64,000 nt of DNA from Bettongia penicillata ogilbyi (GCA_023548195.1 JAJHZJ010000023.1:169636-233635), one strand, 5' to 3'. Shown: positions 11,048 through 22,829, numbered from the stretch's first letter. The notes: generated from the letters alone by a model not told the origin. Made by a program: numbers and translations.

Positions 11048-11310
11048 CCAGAATCCTAGCTAGAGAGCTGAAAGTGATCATTGAGGCTGATCCCTTCATT
11101 TGATAGACAAGGAAACTGAGTCTAAGGAACAGGCTTGACCAAAGTCCCACCAGGTGCTAATCCACCCAAGCTGGGATTTGAACCAGATCACTCAAAGGCC
11201 CTCATTTGACTGAGAAGGAGACAGGCCTGGAGAGGGTAACTGGCCCAAGGTCACACGGTAACAACAGCCAAGATTTGAACCCCGACCCTATAACGCCAAA
11301 TCCTTCGCCT
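11048..11310 (-). repeat. Two MIR-like SINE units, reverse orientation
   Basis: Two successive 'ggaaactgag...gtcccaccag' and 'ggcctggagagggtaactgg...cacacggtaac' bodies with heads such as 'gggatttgaacca'. Confidence 0.7.
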
Positions 11311-11639
11311 CTCTGGGCATCCATTTCCTCAACTAACTGTAAAATGTTTTCCCCCAGGAAGCTCTGTCCTTGAAAAGGGTCTCACCACATAATTGGGGGA
11401 GGTTACAGGCCAAGCTGGGCTGGATCCAAACTCCTTTCCCTCTCCTAGGGAAAACAATAACAGCCTCCCCTTCTTTGTTGAGTACATTCATCTCCCCCAA
11501 AATACTATCATTAAAACTACCCACTAGATACCAGGCACTGGGAATAGAGCTAAGATTCAGACTTGCTCTCTCTGCCTTCATGGGCAGAGTAGGGAAGAGA
11601 AGATATAAGGGAGAATATGGTAGGGAAAGCTACAGAGAA

Positions 11640-11880
11640 TTCTGGGATTGGATTGTGTGACCTTGGACAAGTCATTTCTTTTCCTGCACCTCAGTTTCCT
11701 CTTCTGTAAAATTAAGGAGTTTTACTAATGGCCTCTGAGGTATCTTCCAGCTCTGGGTCTGTGGTGCTATGTGTGACCTTGGATAAGTCCCTTTCCCTCC
11801 CTGGACCCCAGATTCCTCCTTGGTAAAAAGGAGATGGCCCCTGTGGTCCCTTCCAGCCTCGGATCTATGAACCTGAGCAC
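11640..11880 (+). repeat. Tandem MIR-like SINE (two bodies)
   Basis: Two consecutive 'gtgtgaccttgg...cagtttcct/cagattcctcc' units, each ending 'ccttccagc...gatctatgaac'. Confidence 0.75.
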
Positions 11881-12439
11881 TAGGTCATTTCACAGAAGGC
11901 AGAGTTTATTTCTGCATTAACACATGCTAGGCATTATGGGTGTTAGAACAGAAGTGTATGATGTGGCCCTGGCTAGAGCTCTTTTCTTTTGAAACATCAC
12001 CAGGGCGCTGGGCCTTTTTCTCATTTACTCTACTCATACTCAATTGGTCTGAATGTAAACCACACCTTTCCCCAAAGTCTGGTGTGTACAAAAACTGACC
12101 AGAGCCTAGAAGAAATCTTACTTACTCAGTGTACATATGTTTTCCTCTGAAACAGAACTGATTTGAAGAGGGCATGGCCTATATTTGGGCCACTGCAGTA
12201 TTCCTGGGGCCCTTTCCTCTCTGACCATCTTCCCAGATGCTTCCATCACCCAAGTCCCTATCCTTGTCTCTCCCAGCCACCATCTTTCTCATCTCTTCAT
12301 AGAAGGTGATCTGCATGTATTTATTGAGAGAAAACCCCAGAGGAATGTAGGAGTGCCCAAGGGCCAGCAGTGAGGTTAAAACGGAGGCTCCCCTGCTTCC
12401 CATAAACATTTTCTAGGTATCTGCAGCTTGCTGGTCAGT

Positions 12440-12600
12440 GGGAAGTACATATTAGAGAACTCTGCCATGATTCCTCTCTGCTTTTCAGAGCAACTCTGAA
12501 AGACTAGGAGACTGAAGGCCAAGAGGAGGGGAAATCATTTGTTCAAGGTTACACAACCAATCACTGGCTGGTTTGTTCGTAGTTCCCAGAATGCAATGGG
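12440..12600 (-). repeat. MIR-like SINE fragment
   Basis: Degenerate reverse-orientation body (gagactgaaggccaagagg...ggttacacaacc). Confidence 0.5.
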
Positions 12601-12849
12601 TTAATGAGAAACTCATCCCTCTACCACTGGTGGCCCCTGTCTCCACTTGACATTTTGTACTAATCCTCTGGGTAAGAGCTGAATTTTACCCGAGTGTCTT
12701 CTCTCAGCTGCCTCTCCTAGGCAGGGTAGCTCCAGGCCTAAGGAAAAGACCTGGAGCTGGGGCTGTCCAGGTGGGACCTCGATGTACCAGCCAGCTATCC
12801 TGACACAAAAGGGACCCCATCCTGGGAGGCAAAAAGCCACGAGCATCAT

Positions 12850-13040
12850 GCGGTATGGAAAGAGCTTTTTGACTAGAAGGGCCTTAGAGGACCTTGGGCT
12901 CTAGGCCTGGATCCACCATCCCTTAGTAGCTGGGTGACCTCGCCATGTCCTTCCCCTTCTCCTGGCCTTACACTCTCCATCTCTAAAATGAAAGGGATGG
13001 GCTAAGGTCTAAGGGCCCTTCCATCCGTCTCTGATGCTTG
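12850..13040 (+). repeat. MIR-like SINE
   Basis: Forward copy from 'tatggaaagagc' through 'agctgggtgacctcg' to 'gggcccttccatccgtctct'. Confidence 0.7.
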
Positions 13041-13109
13041 TCTCAGCTCCTGAGGAGCTGCAGGGGTGGGAAGGGAGCTAGGGGAGCTAGGTGCATAGGG
13101 TGAGGGGCT

Positions 13110-13430
13110 CTGCAGTTCTAGGAGAACCATTTGACATGCAAATGACTCGTGTGTTGATTTCGTGAATTATTTTCATCTCTTCATTAAAACCAATTCCCTA
13201 AGGTCTAAGTAACAGTTTTGGTATTTATAATTACATCAACATTCTTTTCAAATACTGTTAAAGATTTTTCCCCTAGTAGACTGACCTTTTCCAATTAGTT
13301 CTAACTGGAGAGGTTTGCTTATAATTTTTAAATTAGGATGCATTTAAACGAATTTCATTTTGAGAATGGAATAAGGCAGAGAATTTCTTGATAGAATTCC
13401 AAAGACTTCATTTTGGATCTCTCATTCGTG
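13110..13430. promoter_or_regulatory. AT-rich non-repeat island with an octamer motif
   Basis: About 300 bp sharply richer in A+T than the flanking SINE sequence and resembling no repeat I recognise. It contains a perfect POU octamer ATGCAAAT at 13136-13143 and several ATTA/TAAT homeodomain-type cores. This is the composition of many conserved intronic enhancers. Conservation is untested, so this is a candidate only. Confidence 0.3.
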
Positions 13431-13439
13431 GGAGCATAG

Positions 13440-13590
13440 ATTCAAAGGGAAATATGTCCCCCTTATTTGACAGATGAGGAGACTCAGGTCCAGAGAAGAG
13501 GGGTAACTTGCCCAGGGTCACACAGCCAATAAGCCATTTGAGGTGGGGGTTTGAACCCAAGTTTTCCTGACTCCAGGTCTAACGAGGCAT
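13440..13590 (-). repeat. MIR-like SINE
   Basis: Reverse copy with 'cagatgaggagactcaggtc', 'cccagggtcacacagcc' and 'gggtttgaacccaagttttc'. Confidence 0.75.
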
Positions 13591-13793
13591 CCACCATGGT
13601 TTTAGTATTTAGTTGAGTGGCAGGAGCAAGAACATGAAAGTGTTGGTTGTACTTATCTGCGGGGTCACAGGAGCTGATCTGGGGGCCCATGGAAAGGCAG
13701 GGCCCAGGTCAGGGAAGACTGCTCTCTTGCTCTAAAAGTTGTCTGCTCCCCAAGAACTCCAGCTCACCTGAAGGAGGATTGAGGCTGTTCCTA

Positions 13794-14515
13794 AGAGGGT
13801 CTTGTCTTGGCTTGGAGAGGAGGGTCTTGGCTTGGAGAGAAGGGTCTTGGTGCTTGGAGAGGAGGGTCTTGCTGCTTGTAGAGGAGGTTCTTAACTTAGA
13901 GAGGAGGGTCCTGGTTTAGAGAGGAGGGTCTTGGCTTAGAGAGGAGGGGCTTGGAGAGGAGAGTCTTGGCTTGGAGAGGAGGGTCTTGACTTTGGAAGGA
14001 GAGTCTTGGCTTAGAGAGGAGGGTCTTGGAAAGGAGGGTCTTAACTTGGAAAGGAGGGTCTTGGCTTAGAGAGGAGGGTCTTGGAGAGGAGGGTCTTGGC
14101 TTAGAGAGGAGGGGCTTGGAAAGGAGAGTCTTGGCGAGGAGGGTCTTGGCTTAGAGAGGAGGGGCTTGGAGAGGAGAGTCTTGGCTTGGAGAGGAGGGTC
14201 TTGACTTGGAAAGGAGGGTCTTGGCTTAGAGAGGAGGGGCTTGGAGAGGAGGGTCTTGACTTGGAAAGGAGGGTCTTGGCTTAGAGAGGAGGGTCTTGGA
14301 GAGGAGGGTCTTGGCTTGGAGAGGAGAGTCTTGGCTTAGAGAGGAGGGTCTTGGAGAAGAGGGTCTTGGCTTGGAGAGGAATGTCTTGGCTTAGAGAGGA
14401 GGGGCTTGGAGAGGAGGGTCTTGGCTTAAAGGGGAGGGTCTTGGAGGGGAAAGGCTTGGCTTGGAGAGGATGTCTTGGAGAGGAGAGGCTTGGCTTGGAG
14501 AGGAGGGTCTTGGGG
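13794..14515. repeat. G-rich minisatellite, 20-bp and 15-bp units
   Basis: About 720 bp built from GAGAGGAGGGTCTTGGCTTA (20 bp) and a 15-bp version lacking GGCTT, in mixed order and with point variants. Both unit lengths alternate, which suggests length change by unequal exchange or slippage. The Gly/Glu-rich open frames here are repeat translations. Confidence 0.95.
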
Positions 14516-14729
14516 CTCAGAGAGTTTCAAACTCTTGGCTACCTCAAAGAGTTTAGTGAGAGGGCCTGACGATGGAAAAATAACTGCCACTTTGCAGTGC
14601 TCTCAGCACCTGCTACATTCAGGAAGATGGGACCTCTTTTGGTCATCAATCTGACAGCTTGAGCATGTGTGACTCTCCTCAATGGGTGGCCAAAAACATC
14701 GAATAAAGTGTTCAGCCAGTCCAGCTAAG

Positions 14730-15080
14730 TCAGAGAATTATGGATTTTGAGCTGGAAGGGATATTGGAGGTCACCTGCTCCAACCTTTTGTGCTACTGGA
14801 GAGGAAGCTGAGACAGAAAGATTTAGTGATCTGTCCAAGGTTACCTTAGTGGGCCAGCGGGTGTGTAAACTCAGGGCCTTCAACTCCAAATCTAACATCC
14901 TTCCTGCTGCTCCGAACTGCCTTCCTTATCCGTATCTTAACTCCAGTTGTCAGGTTGGTGGTCAAGACTGTTGGGCAGTGGGAAGATAAGAAAACTGAGG
15001 CCCAGGGAAACTATGAACAGTCCAAGGGCACACAGGTAGGAAGTAGCAGAACAGAATTTGAACCCAGGTCTTATGACTCC
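14730..15080 (-). repeat. MIR-like SINE units, interrupted by a younger SINE
   Basis: Two reverse-orientation bodies (14730-14930 and 14985-15080). The second ends in 'gaacccaggtcttatgactcc', where the SINE at 15085-15347 begins. Confidence 0.65.
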
Positions 15081-15084
15081 TTTT

Positions 15085-15347
15085 GTTGTGGTTGCTCAGT
15101 TGTTTTTCAAAAACATCCAACTATTTGTGACCCCATCTGGGATTTTCTTGGCAGAGATACTAGAGTGGTTTGCCATCTCCTTCAGCTCATTTTACAGATG
15201 AGGAAACTGAGTCAAACAGGATTAAGTGGCTTGCCCAGGGTCACTCAGATATTAAATGTCTGAGGCTAGATTGGAACAAGAATGTGAGTCTTCCTGATTC
15301 CAAGCCCAGTGCTCTATCCACTGAACCACCCAGCTGCCCCCTTCCGA
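15085..15347 (-). repeat. Marsupial tRNA-type SINE, near full length
   Basis: Reverse copy: tail 'gaccccatctgggattttcttggc', 'actagagtggtttgccatctcc', body 'cagatgaggaaactgag', head 'cagtgctctatccactgaacc' and 'acccagctgcc'. Matches a SINE type abundant in marsupials. Confidence 0.85.
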
Positions 15348-15499
15348 CTCTTGATTACATTTAATTCATATTAAGCACTTCCCTGTACAAGTTTCATGGA
15401 AGAGAGATGTCATTGGGGGCTACGGGGGGGTCTAGTTTGAAAAGATGTCTAGTCTGAGAGAGGAGGGATATTCCAAGGACAAGCCAAGTCTAGGTTTCT

Positions 15500-15700
15500 G
15501 GAACCTAGAATGTATGGACTGGAATGTTGTGAGATAAGTTTAGAATGGCACAATTGTGAAAGACCTTGAAAGCCAGGCAGATGAGCTTGACCTTCATTCA
15601 CTGGGCAATATGGGGAGCCCAGGACTGGGAAAACAGGGGCAGTGAGTCCTTGAAGCTCAGAGAGGACTGGTTAGGTGGGGCCTTGATTGAACTTTCTACC
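15500..15700. repeat. Fragment of the dispersed ~1-kb repeat
   Basis: 'gaaagaccttgaaagccaggc' and 'tgggcaatatggggagccca' resemble the copy at 25425-27160. Family not named. Confidence 0.45.
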
Positions 15701-16109
15701 CATGGATGAAATTTGAAGAAGTCATGATGGAAGGGTAAGGGGGAGTAAGGGGGGCATGAAGGCTCAGCTGGTGGGCTTGGTGCCTACCATTCAAGAGGTG
15801 TGCTCCGGCTGGGCTGCACTGGGCTGGGCTGGAGGCCTGCCAGCTTAAGCCAGTCCCTTCCAGCCTGAGCCAGTCGGAGAGCTGCCCAACGCTGCTGGAA
15901 GCCCCTCTCCTGCCTGCAGACCTTCTGCTGGGTAGGTGGGGTTGGAGGTTGGCCTGGGAATGCCGCCTGGAGGGAATGATTTTCCTGCCCACGCATCAGC
16001 AGGGAAAGGAATGGGAAGGGGAGGGAGTGAGAGATATTGGGGATGGGGGAGAAGACTCTCAGCTGTGGAAAATCTCTTCCCTCAGTGGAGAGAGGTGTGT
16101 GATCTTAGA

Positions 16110-16350
16110 ACCAAGAAACTTTAGGATGTCAGAACTCAGCGTTGGCCATCTGGGTCAACCCCCTTATTTGACTGAGCAGGAAACTGAGGCCCAGGCACAG
16201 GAAGGGACTTGCCCAGGGATCCTAGATCTACAACTCCCCCTGTAGGGAGGAGTGGCCTGAGGCCCGATCAGGGAAGGGACTTGGCCAGGGCCCAAGGGAT
16301 AGGGAAGGCCAGGAGCAGGGTTTGAACATAGGACCTCCAACTCCTGAGCT
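16110..16350 (-). repeat. MIR-like SINE, reverse orientation
   Basis: Body 'gcaggaaactgaggcccagg' and head 'gggtttgaacataggacctc', with a partly duplicated body. Confidence 0.65.
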
Positions 16351-16369
16351 TTTCCATTGTGCCATGGTC

Positions 16370-16373
<4 letters not shown>

Positions 16374-16411
<38 letters not shown>
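16374..16411. repeat. (CA)n microsatellite
   Basis: Pure CA run of nearly 40 bp at the left end of the larger array. Confidence 0.97.
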
Positions 16412-16413
<2 letters not shown>

Positions 16414-17430
16414 CACACGCTACACACATACTATAGTATACATACAACATAATACGCATACATGTACACACACTACAATACACATACTCCTACACACACA
16501 CCACCCAATACGTGCGTACTACAATATACACACACCACAATGCACATATACCTACACTTACCTACACACCATACAGTACACACACCACAATACACATATG
16601 CCACAAAACACACAAGTCACATACTCCTGCATACATATATACCACTCAATACACATATATATACCTATACATATACCGCCCAGTATACACATACCATACA
16701 ATACACACACCACAACATATACACCACAAACCACACAATACACATGCTACAATACACATACATCTACACATACCATACAATACACACCACAAAACATACC
16801 ACACAATACACATACCACAATACACATACACCTATACATATACCACACAGTACACACATTCCATACAATACACACCACAACACACATACACAACAAAACA
16901 CAAACCACATAATACACACACTACAATACATGTACATCTACACACACCATACAATACACATACCACAAAACATACCACACAATACACATACACCTATGCA
17001 TATATCACACAGTACACACATTCCATACAATACACATACCACAACACACATACACCACAAAACACAAACCATACAATACATACACTACAATACACTTACA
17101 CCTACACACACCATACAATACACACACCACAAAACATACTACATAATACACATACCACAATACACATGCACTTATGAATACCCCATACAGTACACACATA
17201 GCATATAATACACACATCACAATGCAAATATATCACAAAACACATGCCACACAATACCCATACACCTACACATACACCACACAGTACACACATACCATAC
17301 AATACACACATCACAATGCACATATATCACGAAACATATACCACACAGTACCCATAGACCTACACATATACCACACAGTATACACACACCACAATATATA
17401 CACACCACACAATGCATACACACAGTGAAC
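16412..17430. repeat. CA/TA-rich array with higher-order repeats of about 165 bp
   Basis: About 1 kb of 'acacaccatacaatacac'-type sequence. A landmark, cagtacacaca/cagtatacac, has its AG at 16682, 16849, 17011 and 17189, so blocks of about 162-178 bp repeat as a unit. Shorter spacings follow at 17283 and 17347. Thr/His/Tyr-rich frames up to 248 codons on + and Val/Cys-rich frames on - are artefacts of the repeat. Confidence 0.9.
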
Positions 17431-18224
17431 ATGCAAAATAAACCCACATAATATACTTAGCTGAGCATAAAGTAAAACAAAAACAAAGCTATGGAGCCTT
17501 CACCTGTGTGCCAGAAGAGAAGACCCTGCTGTGAGCAAGGACTTTTGCAGAAATAGCTTCAACCCAAGGGGCCGATGTAGGGCTAAGCCTGTCCCTGGGG
17601 GGTCTCAGAGGAACGTGAGGGGCTTGGCTTCTCTAGGGTTGTTCCTTCCAGCTCCAATTCCTCTGATCCTGGGCTCCCCTTGTGAGCTGCTCTCTCTCCC
17701 TCCCCTCCCTTCCCTTCCCCTCCTTCCTCAGGCCTTTCTTCCAGTTCTCTGGTTTCCCTTCTCTAACCCTGGCCCCAGAGAGCCCCCAGCCGCCATTTCA
17801 AAAACACATGCCCTTGGTAACCATGGGGACTGCACTATATGAACAGTCCAGCGCAGCCTTGGCCCCAGTGCCTGAAGACTCACTCCCAACGCAGACCTTC
17901 CCTGAGACCCTTTGGACTCAGCTCCTAGGATTCAGAGGTCTTCGGAATCGGGTTGATTGTCTCCGCCATTCCTCCCCCACCACTACCCCCCATTTTGAGG
18001 AGCAATATTTCCCTTTTCTTTCTGACCACATCTCCAGAGTCCCCAGATCCCAAAGGAGCTTTTTCTAGGGTATTTTTTCTAAACAATGGGAAAACCACTA
18101 TATTAATTCAGAAATAGTAGAACAGGGTAAGATTAATTAGAAGTACTTTTCCAAAAAGAAATCTCTCCAGCCTCACATGGAACAACACCTAAACCTGCTA
18201 AACTAATCCTTCATTCAAATTCCC

Positions 18225-18560
18225 AAACCTAGGCCAGCCCCTCCCAATCCCTTGAAGCTGGGGTGCCCAGGAACATCCAGTCCAGCCCATACCTGACCAA
18301 CAATCCTCTTGGTAACACAGTCAACACTCTGACCATTCTGCCTTTCCTAGAATTCCTCCAACGAGGAGGGAGCCCCCACCTTTCTAACCTGTCCATGAGC
18401 TTCTGGATAACATTAACTATCAGAAAGTTATTTCTGTTATCAAGCTTCAATTCCTCTCTTTGCTACTTCTGCCCATTGCTTGTACAACTGCCTTCTGGGG
18501 ATTTCATCCCCCTTGCGGCTTCCAGAGAAGAAGGCCCTCTTTATTCCCAGAACTCCTCCC
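18225..18560. repeat. CR1/L3-type LINE fragment
   Basis: Phrases including 'acatccagtccagcccatac', 'agaaagttatttctgttatc' and 'cttctgcccattgcttgtac' then 'ctgccttctgggg' are recognisable parts of the ancient CR1/L3 element. Orientation not assigned. Confidence 0.6.
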
Positions 18561-18715
18561 CTCCCACTCACCCCCCTGGCTGCTTTGGGGATCAGTCCCC
18601 CCATTTGGACGGAGCTTCTTCATCCATTCTATACTTTTTGACTCAATCTTAGCCGGTTAGGAAGCCCCCTGGAGTCATGGTTGGTCAGTGATGCTTTACC
18701 CATATCTCTATTCAG

Positions 18716-18977
18716 TTTTTGTTGTTTGTTCAGTAGTTTCAGTCATGTACAATTCTCTATTATCTCATTAGGGCTGGTTTTTTGGCAAAGATACTGGAGT
18801 GGTTTGCCATTTCCTTTTCTGGATCATTTTACAGATGAGGAAACTGAAGCAGACAGGTAAAGTGACTTGCCCAGGGTCACACAGCCACTAAGCATCTGAG
18901 GCCAGATTTGAACTCAGTAAGAGGAGTCTTCCTGATTTCCAGCCCAGTGCTCTATCCACTGCACCACCTGGCTGCCC
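18716..18977 (-). repeat. Marsupial tRNA-type SINE, near full length
   Basis: Reverse copy with 'agatactggagtggtttgcc', 'cagatgaggaaactgaagc', 'cccagggtcacacagcc' and tRNA-like head 'gtgctctatccactgcacca'. Confidence 0.9.
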
Positions 18978-19119
18978 ATTCTATACAATTACTGGGTAGC
19001 TAATTTCTCTTTTTTCCCCCAATATAAGGGGCAACCAGGAAATAGAAAAGGTTCAGCATGACGTGACTCCAGCCACCTCAAAAACCAGATGAATTTGGCC
19101 CAATGTATGAAGCATCATG

Positions 19120-19240
19120 GTGGAGTGGAAAGAGAGGGGTTCCAATCTCACTTCAAATGTTTATTACCTGTGTGACCTTGGGTCTCAGTTTCCCACTTTG
19201 AGGCCTCAGAGGTACCTTTCAACTCTGATCGTAAGACAAA
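19120..19240 (+). repeat. MIR-like SINE
   Basis: Forward copy: 'gtggaaagagaggggttcc', 'acctgtgtgaccttggg', 'tacctttcaactctgatc'. Confidence 0.65.
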
Positions 19241-19539
19241 CTACAGGTCATCTCCAAGTTCACAAGAGCCCCCTTTCCTTCAAAGTGTCCACAAATCTCA
19301 TTCTTACTGGGCACCAACTACCTGCCTGGCAATGAACTTGGTCTTTCTTGGGATTCAGGAGATCTAAAACAGTCCTGGTATAATCTAGAAGGCAAGATGA
19401 AGTAGTGCATTGTGGGGGTATAGCCCCCAAGTCTTAGAGACACCTCTTACTAATTCTCTGCATTCCTTCTATCACCTTCTGGATCCTCCATTGAAGCTTG
19501 CAGAGAAGAATGGCCTCACTTGTGAGACCCCAGATTTGT

Positions 19540-20080
19540 CTTAGATCTTGTCTTTCTAGAGTCAGAAGAGAACTTTGAGGCCATGAGTCCAACCCCACCC
19601 ATTTTACAGAGGAGGAAACTCAGAACCAAGGAGGGGGAAATGATTTGCCCGAGGTCACACATAGGATCCCAGATTTAAAGCTGGAAAGGACCTCAGAGGT
19701 CAACCTCTCCATTTCCGAGAGAAGGAAACTGAGATCCAATTTTTTGTAGGAGAGCAAAGCAGAGAACCAATTACAGAATCATAGAGTTAAAGCTGGAAGG
19801 AACCATCCAGTGTAACCCCTTCATTTTACAGAGGAGGAAACTGAGGCTAACAGAGGGGAAAGGTCTTGTCCATAAGTATCAGAGCTGGAATTTTAACTGC
19901 ATCTATGAGAACAGAGGTGGTCAAGGATGTTAGAATCATGTGGAAAAAGGAACTTAGCAATCATTTGGTGAAACCCCTTTCTCTTTATAATGAGAAGAAA
20001 TGATTTACCTAAGGTTATATTGTGAGTGCCTGGCACTGGTGAGACCAGAACCTAGGTCAATTCAGACTTAAATGAAGCCA
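19540..20080 (-). repeat. Tandem trimer of MIR-like SINE bodies
   Basis: Three consecutive reverse-orientation bodies. The anchor 'ggaaact' recurs at about 19612, 19722 and 19833, a period of 110-111 bp, followed by a fourth degenerate segment to about 20060. Each unit has 'aggatccc/gaatcatag', 'agctggaa(a)gga' and 'cattttacagaggaggaaac'. Confidence 0.8.
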
Positions 20081-20364
20081 AAGATGCTACACTTGTCACA
20101 TTTTACGATGTGATCTAATTTTGGTCCAATTTGGAATTACACAAAGTTTGGAAGGTGAGGGGATATGGTGTAATGACTAAATCTGTACCAAAAAGGTGTG
20201 TGTTGTGTTCAGATCAGGGCAGAGCAATTTAAGATAGACATTGATAGATTGGAAAGTGCCCAGAGTGGTGAGAGGGTCCATGAGGAAAGGTTGCTGGGTA
20301 TGTGTACGTGGAAGAAACTTGGGATAGAGAAGATAGTCATCTTGAAATTTGTGAAGTGTCCTCA

Positions 20365-20595
20365 TTAGAAAGGTAGGGTGGTATGGTGTCAGAATCAGGA
20401 AGCCCTGAGTTTGAGTCCCAACTCTTACACAGACTGGCTGTGTGCCCCTGGGCAAGTCACTCCACTTTATAGCATCCCAGCACTCTATAAAATTCTTCAG
20501 TTGCCCAAGAGATGCCATTTGCCCGGTGGTAGAAGTTTTCTCATGGGAGTTCTGTATGCCAATGAGATCACAAATGCTGTCCAAATAAAAATCGT
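20365..20595 (+). repeat. Lineage-specific tRNA-type SINE (MAR1-like)
   Basis: Forward copy: tRNA-like 'gtatggtgtcagaatcaggaa' and 'tgggcaagtcactccacttt', then a distinctive 3' part 'ggtagaagttttctcatggg', 'agttctgtatgccaatgaga' and 'tcacaaatgctgtccaaata'. I know this 3' part from marsupial SINEs. A related copy is at 49690-49875. Confidence 0.65.
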
Positions 20596-21364
20596 AGGGA
20601 AAAGAGAACAGAATTGTTTTCTGTGGCCTCAGAGGGCAGAGGCAGACTTACAGGTGCATGTTACAAAGACGTTTTGTGTCTATATAAGGAAGAACTTTCC
20701 TAGTCTGAACTGTTCAACAATAGAAGTAGCCACCTTGATAGGTAGTGAGCTCCCTTTCACTGGAGGGATTTAAGCAGAGGTTGAACTGCTGCCTCTCAGG
20801 TGCTGTAGCAGAGATTCCTGCACTGGGTGGGCACTTTTTGAGTTCCTCTCCAACTTCGAGATTCCATGTTTCTGTTTCTCTTGCTTTGATCCCTTAGACC
20901 ACAATGTCTATGGCTTATTCACATATTTGCTGTTTTCTCAGATTTACTGAGTGTCTTCTGAGAGCCCTGGGTTTATGGACTCTGGGATACAGACAGGGGA
21001 AAGGAGTTCTGGCCCTTGATCCCAAGAGCTCTGCATCTCACTGGGGAGAGCATTTCTGCACAAGGGAAGTGTCGGGAGTGGTTTGAAAGCCCAGAGGTAG
21101 GAGGAGGCCACTGTCGGGGAGAGAGGTGAAAATCAAAGCAGGTTCTTTCTAGGTGAGCCTTCGAATCAGAGATTTCAGGCAGGAGGTGTTTGTAAGGATG
21201 ATTGAATGCACTCAGACACCCACCCCAACCAAGCCACAGGAAAGGAAAAAGGTCCAAAGGGAGAAGAGACTTAACCAAGGTCACACAGAATTGGAATATG
21301 TCATTCTAAGATAAAGTCTCCATGCCCTCCTATAAAAGATTTTTCACCTCATGGCCAAAGGAAT

Positions 21365-21540
21365 CTCCTAATGCAAAGCTTTGCTTGAGTCCTTCTCTTG
21401 CTCCAGTAACTTCCATGGTTCCCTATCGCCCACAGGATGAAGAGTAAGCTTCTCAGCTTGACATTCATTCAAGACTGACTTCCCTAGCCCCAGCCTTCTC
21501 CCTTGATCCTTCCTTCTGCTCTGGCCAATAGAGGACCTTT
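21365..21540 (+). repeat. L2-type LINE fragment
   Basis: 'acttccatggttccctatcg' then 'cccacaggatgaagagtaag' is the L2 3' region. It probably continues at 21925-22110 after the SINE insertion. Confidence 0.6.
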
Positions 21541-21544
21541 CTCA

Positions 21545-21915
21545 GGGAACCTGGGTTCAAAACCAACTCTGCTAAGTGTGACCTTGAGCAAGTGATTTCC
21601 CCTTTGTGGGCCTCAGTTTTGTTATGTGTGAAATGAGTGGATTGACCTAAAGGGCTTCTGAGCGCTCTTTACTGCTCCAGGACTATGATCCTCTGTGTGA
21701 CCTCAGGCAAGTCCCTTCCCCCCTCTGGTCCTCAGTTTCTCCCTCTGTAAAGTGAGCCCATTGGACTAGATGGCCTTCTGGCTCTAGACCTAGGATCCCC
21801 TATGTGATTGTACCTGAGTTGCTTTCCTCCTTGGACCTCAGTTTCCTCCTCTGTAAAATGAGAGGATTGGACTACATGGCCTTGAAGGGCCCTTTCAGCT
21901 GTAGAGCTTTGTTCC
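21545..21915 (+). repeat. Tandem trimer of MIR-like SINE bodies
   Basis: Three forward bodies. 'gtgtgacc' or its equivalent falls at 21576, 21695 and about 21802 (periods 119 and about 107 bp). Each unit runs through 'cctcagtttc...ctgtaaaatgag' to 'ctagatggcc...agctctag'. It sits within an L2 fragment. Confidence 0.85.
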
Positions 21916-22829
21916 ACTGGTCCCTCCCCATCTTTTGAGATTCAGCACAAGCCCCTTGGGCTTTCAAAGCCTACATAGCCCAGGCCATCCCTCAGTGAGT
22001 TTTCCTTCCTTTGACCTGTACCCTACTGCCAGGAAGAACCAGATTAGGCTCGGATCTGGATCTTCTCCCACTTTCTCATATTCCTTTCCAGTTTCTAGCA
22101 GCAGAGGCTGGAGCCAAGGCACACAGTGAGTCTCCATGAAACCATATTACCAGTATGGTATCCCCTCTTCACACCAAGGGCATGTGGACTGTCAGTCATC
22201 ATGGAATGGCTGAACTTTCAGCTGCAGTGGAGTTTCAGGAAGTGTCTAAAATTGACTTGTCGATTTGTGTGTGTGTGCAAATCAATCGGGGGTAGGGGAA
22301 GGGTTTGCAGTTGGGCCAAAATAGCTCCCCGAAGGGAGACAGCAGGAGCCTAGCCAAGGAACATCATGATGGAGGGCAAAAGGAAAGGTTGGGAACCCCC
22401 AAAAGCTTCTATTTCTCTCTCAGCTTTCAACAAGCATTTACTAAACAGTTACTGTAAACCAGGCACCATGCAGATGGAGATAGAGAAACTCAAAATGGAA
22501 AAATGCCCCTGCCTTCAAGGAGCTTATATTTAATCGATTCGGTTGGGTTGGGTTAGGATCTGTTAGGGGAGGCATCTCCCTTTCCCAGGGGAAGAATGGA
22601 GTTGTACTAAGACCAAAAAGAAAAGGATTTGAAATCCGAATGCCTTACACCCTACCTAGGGATGTCTCGGGCACTGAGTGAGACATAAGCTAAGCAGATA
22701 GGATTCTGGTAGGTATAGAGAATTCAGGGGTTACAGCAGGTGGAGAGTCTTGACGTGAGCAAAGACTTAGAGCTAGAAATGAACATGCAGTGATATTCTC
22801 ATATTGCTCGGAAAGTAGGAGTCCACCCC

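Noticed and set aside
16322..17447. Thr/His/Tyr-rich frames up to 248 codons on + and Val/Cys-rich frames on -
   Set aside because: All come from the CA/TA array, which keeps several frames open at once.
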